DNA of 64,000 nucleotides from JAPUME01 sp027294185 (GTDB taxonomy: Bacteria > Acidobacteriota > Terriglobia > UBA7540 > JAPUME01): positions 1,240,001 to 1,304,000 of the forward strand of contig CAUVWZ020000002.1 of NCBI GenBank assembly GCA_963555835.3, read 5' to 3'. The notes below the pieces were generated by a model. That model ran no database searches. It saw nothing but the letters and a program-made list of their open reading frames with translations, and was not told the origin of the DNA. Shown here piece by piece: positions 61,958 through 64,000 of this stretch. The first letter of the stretch is position 1. Each line of letters opens with the position of its first letter. Position numbers and translations under genes: made by a program.

Positions 61958-63813
61958 AGATTCGCCTCTCTCCGACTCAAGAATCCATAGTCCGATTTGG
62001 AGAAGGCGCTCTCATGGTGGTGGCAGGCCCAGGTTCTGGGAAGACTCGTGTCCTAACTGAGCGGATTCGCCGCCTGTTAAATGAAAGCGAGGGACACTTT
62101 CGTATCTTGGCTCTAACATTTACAAACAAAGCTGCAAATGAAATGAAAGAGCGCTTGGAAGAATTCCCAAATATCGAAGAACGCGCGTTTATCGGCACTC
62201 TGCATAGTTTCTGTATGGAGGTCCTTTCACACAGAGGGAGCCACATCGGAATTCGGCAAATGCCGCACATATTTGAATCATACGGAGACAGAAAAGAGAT
62301 CCTCCAACAAGCTGTATTTGCCACTCCTGATTTGAAGCACATTCTATTGACCCTCGGCGACAGGAAACAGCAACAGGCTCTACTAGCAAGATGGCTTGAA
62401 TCTATTCGTGATTTTAAGAGCGCTTTCAGGGTTCCGGACATGATCGAGGATCCTGTTATGAAGGCTGTCTACGAAGTGTACAACAGTGGCTTGAAGGCTT
62501 CTAATGCGGTCGATTTTGACGATCTTCTGTTTCTTACCTACCAACTGTTCGTGGGTCGACCAAAGATAGCTGATTTTTATCGCAGGCAATACAAGTATAT
62601 CTGTGTTGATGAGGCTCAAGACATCAATGAAGCCCAATACCAACTTATCGGAGCATTGTGCGGACAAAATTATCGAAATGTCATGATGGTTGGAGACCCC
62701 AAACAAGCAATTTTCGTGTGGAATGGAGCCAATCCAAAATACCTTGACATGTTCGAGTCGAACTTCTCTGCCGTCAAAATATCCTTGGACGAAAACTTCA
62801 GGTCATCCAAAGCAGTGGTTGAAGCTGCGCAACGATTGGACCCAAGTTACCATGTCGAGGGGCAGTTGCCTGTCGAGGGTACATTGGAATTGTTTATCGG
62901 CGAAGACGAGATCCTAGAAGCACGGAAGGTGTTGAGGTTCATAGACCACCTCCTCAGTAACGGACATCAAGATATTGAAGGTGATGTGACACTTGAACGA
63001 TGCGCAATCTTGGGGCGTACGCGCTATGTTCTTGATGCTGTGGAATCCGAGATTAGAAATCGAGAATGGCCTTACTACAAACAGTTGTCAACGCAACATG
63101 AAAGCGAATCCCAGCTTGTTCAGGACTTTGAGTTGTGCTTACGGCTCGTTGCCAATCCAATGGATAAGTTTCATCGAGGCGAGTTACTTTCAAGATGGAG
63201 GATTCCAGATGTCTCCACGAGTAGTGAAATGAGAGATAACCTTGCCTCTTCAGATGTCATAAACGAATTGACCTCTCTAATGGAAACTCCAGACCAGGCC
63301 GCGGTAATGAACGCCATCCAAGGGCTTAAGTGGACTGAGTCAAGCGTTGATTTTTGGGCAGCACTGCAGAGGATAGAAGATTTTGCAAACTCTCTCGAGA
63401 ACCAACAGGCTCGTGCACTTATATTGGAAGATACCAAAGTTTGGAAAATACATTGGGACTCTTTTGTCCGCTCAGAAGCGGGGGGTCACCATAGTCTAGT
63501 GACGTTCCTTAGCCAAGTCTCTCTGGGTGCAACCCAGCAACCACGACAAGACGGGATAGCCCTTCTCACAGTCCACTCTTCAAAAGGCTTGGAATTTGAT
63601 GTGGTTTGTGTAATGGGGATGGCAGAGGGCACGTTCCCCGACTACAGAGCCAAAGACAGTGCACTGGAGGAAGAGAAAAGAAACGCATTTGTGGCAGTGA
63701 CACGCTCAAAGCGACTCTTGGCCCTTTCTTACCCAAGCACTAAGATTATGCCCTGGGGTGACGTCTGGAATCAGAAACCATCGCGATACCTGAAATTACT
63801 TGGGCTAATATGA
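61954..63813 (+). CDS. gajB: Gabija GajB (UvrD/PcrA-like helicase)
   Basis: A 619-aa superfamily 1A helicase, partner of GajA in Gabija defence. Motif I is GPGSGKT (25-31), Ia LALTFTNKAANEMKERL, II VDEAQD (about 217-222), III VGDPKQAIFVWNGA (about 247), IV SLDENFRSS, V LTVHSSKGLEFDVVCVMGM and VI AFVAVTRSKRLLALSYP. All are complete. GGAGG lies ten bases before the ATG, which overlaps the original gajA stop. The opposing IS now separates gajB from the operon promoter, so expression may be reduced. Confidence 0.9.
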   Translation: MKIRLSPTQESIVRFGEGALMVVAGPGSGKTRVLTERIRRLLNESEGHFRILALTFTNKAANEMKERLEEFPNIEERAFIGTLHSFCMEVLSHRGSHIGIRQMPHIFESYGDRKEILQQAVFATPDLKHILLTLGDRKQQQALLARWLESIRDFKSAFRVPDMIEDPVMKAVYEVYNSGLKASNAVDFDDLLFLTYQLFVGRPKIADFYRRQYKYICVDEAQDINEAQYQLIGALCGQNYRNVMMVGDPKQAIFVWNGANPKYLDMFESNFSAVKISLDENFRSSKAVVEAAQRLDPSYHVEGQLPVEGTLELFIGEDEILEARKVLRFIDHLLSNGHQDIEGDVTLERCAILGRTRYVLDAVESEIRNREWPYYKQLSTQHESESQLVQDFELCLRLVANPMDKFHRGELLSRWRIPDVSTSSEMRDNLASSDVINELTSLMETPDQAAVMNAIQGLKWTESSVDFWAALQRIEDFANSLENQQARALILEDTKVWKIHWDSFVRSEAGGHHSLVTFLSQVSLGATQQPRQDGIALLTVHSSKGLEFDVVCVMGMAEGTFPDYRAKDSALEEEKRNAFVAVTRSKRLLALSYPSTKIMPWGDVWNQKPSRYLKLLGLI

Positions 63814-64000
63814 GTTTTCCGTGATTCTTGTGTCGTGACGATTCCCATCTTAAGATTCTTCCTGCTGATCCCTTGAAAGGGTTTCGGCTATTGTCAGCAA
63901 TTTGATTTGACGTAGGCGGACGCGGGAAACCTTTCACCCACCCCCTCACTGGTTTGGCCCATCTTTACTGACCGCTTCGTCCTTTGAGTAGTCGTCGGCT

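Overview
The window is GC-rich chromosomal DNA from a Gram-negative bacterium. The gene content suggests Acidobacteriota or a close relative: a Ser/Thr kinase fused to TPR repeats, FHA-GAF-PP2C signalling, PQQ propeller proteins, SMP-30 lactonase, YVTN propeller, SPOR and outer-membrane beta-barrel proteins. There is no rRNA and no complete tRNA. The phylum call is inference from family composition.

Left and middle (1-44.3 kb) are ordinary chromosome. In order: a COG4299-type acyltransferase, an amidohydrolase, a cytochrome c lipoprotein, a YVTN propeller, a degraded transposase, glutamine-dependent NAD synthase, an outer-membrane protein, DUF362, YfhO, an amidase, a minus-strand glycosyltransferase cluster (GT2-GtrA plus two GT39 paralogues), a 58-aa zinc-knuckle protein, the complete glycine cleavage operon gcvT-H-PA-PB, ilvB - ACT subunit - ilvC behind a 30-bp perfect palindromic operator, and proC. 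A RAYT transposase follows, flanked by two 98-bp REP-like repeats. Then come an aldo/keto reductase, a YtcJ-type amidohydrolase, a DMT transporter, DUF427, an FHA-GAF-PP2C phosphatase next to a kinase-TPR protein, a PQQ propeller protein, a Gfo/Idh oxidoreductase, an M23-PKD peptidase and a SPOR protein.

Right (44.8-64 kb) looks like a genomic island. It opens with the 3' 45 nt of a tRNA-Asp gene (44823-44867, minus strand), which has the form of an integration att site. A 305-bp sequence with tandem short repeats follows, and is found again at 53.2 kb. The island is a mosaic of intact cargo (MFS transporter, class III aminotransferase, a PQQ dehydrogenase with the Asp-x-Asp lanthanide signature plus a dihaem cytochrome c, SMP-30, a propeller protein) and broken genes (kinase 5' and 3' pieces, TonB receptor tail, IS1380 transposase, CNNM transporter). 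The promoter plus start of the kinase gene recurs as truncated copies at 33.9, 45.2 and 53.5 kb.

The most interesting system is at the right edge: an AT-richer Gabija-type anti-phage operon (gajA, OLD-family ATPase/TOPRIM nuclease; gajB, UvrD-like helicase). gajA is split by an IS1595-family (ISXO2-like) insertion of 2,223 bp with 24-bp inverted repeats and an 8-bp target duplication GATATGTG. Removing the insertion in silico restores a continuous gajA of about 603 codons whose stop overlaps the gajB start in ATGA. The insertion carries passengers: a DUF3800 gene and an unlisted 50-codon basic ORF.
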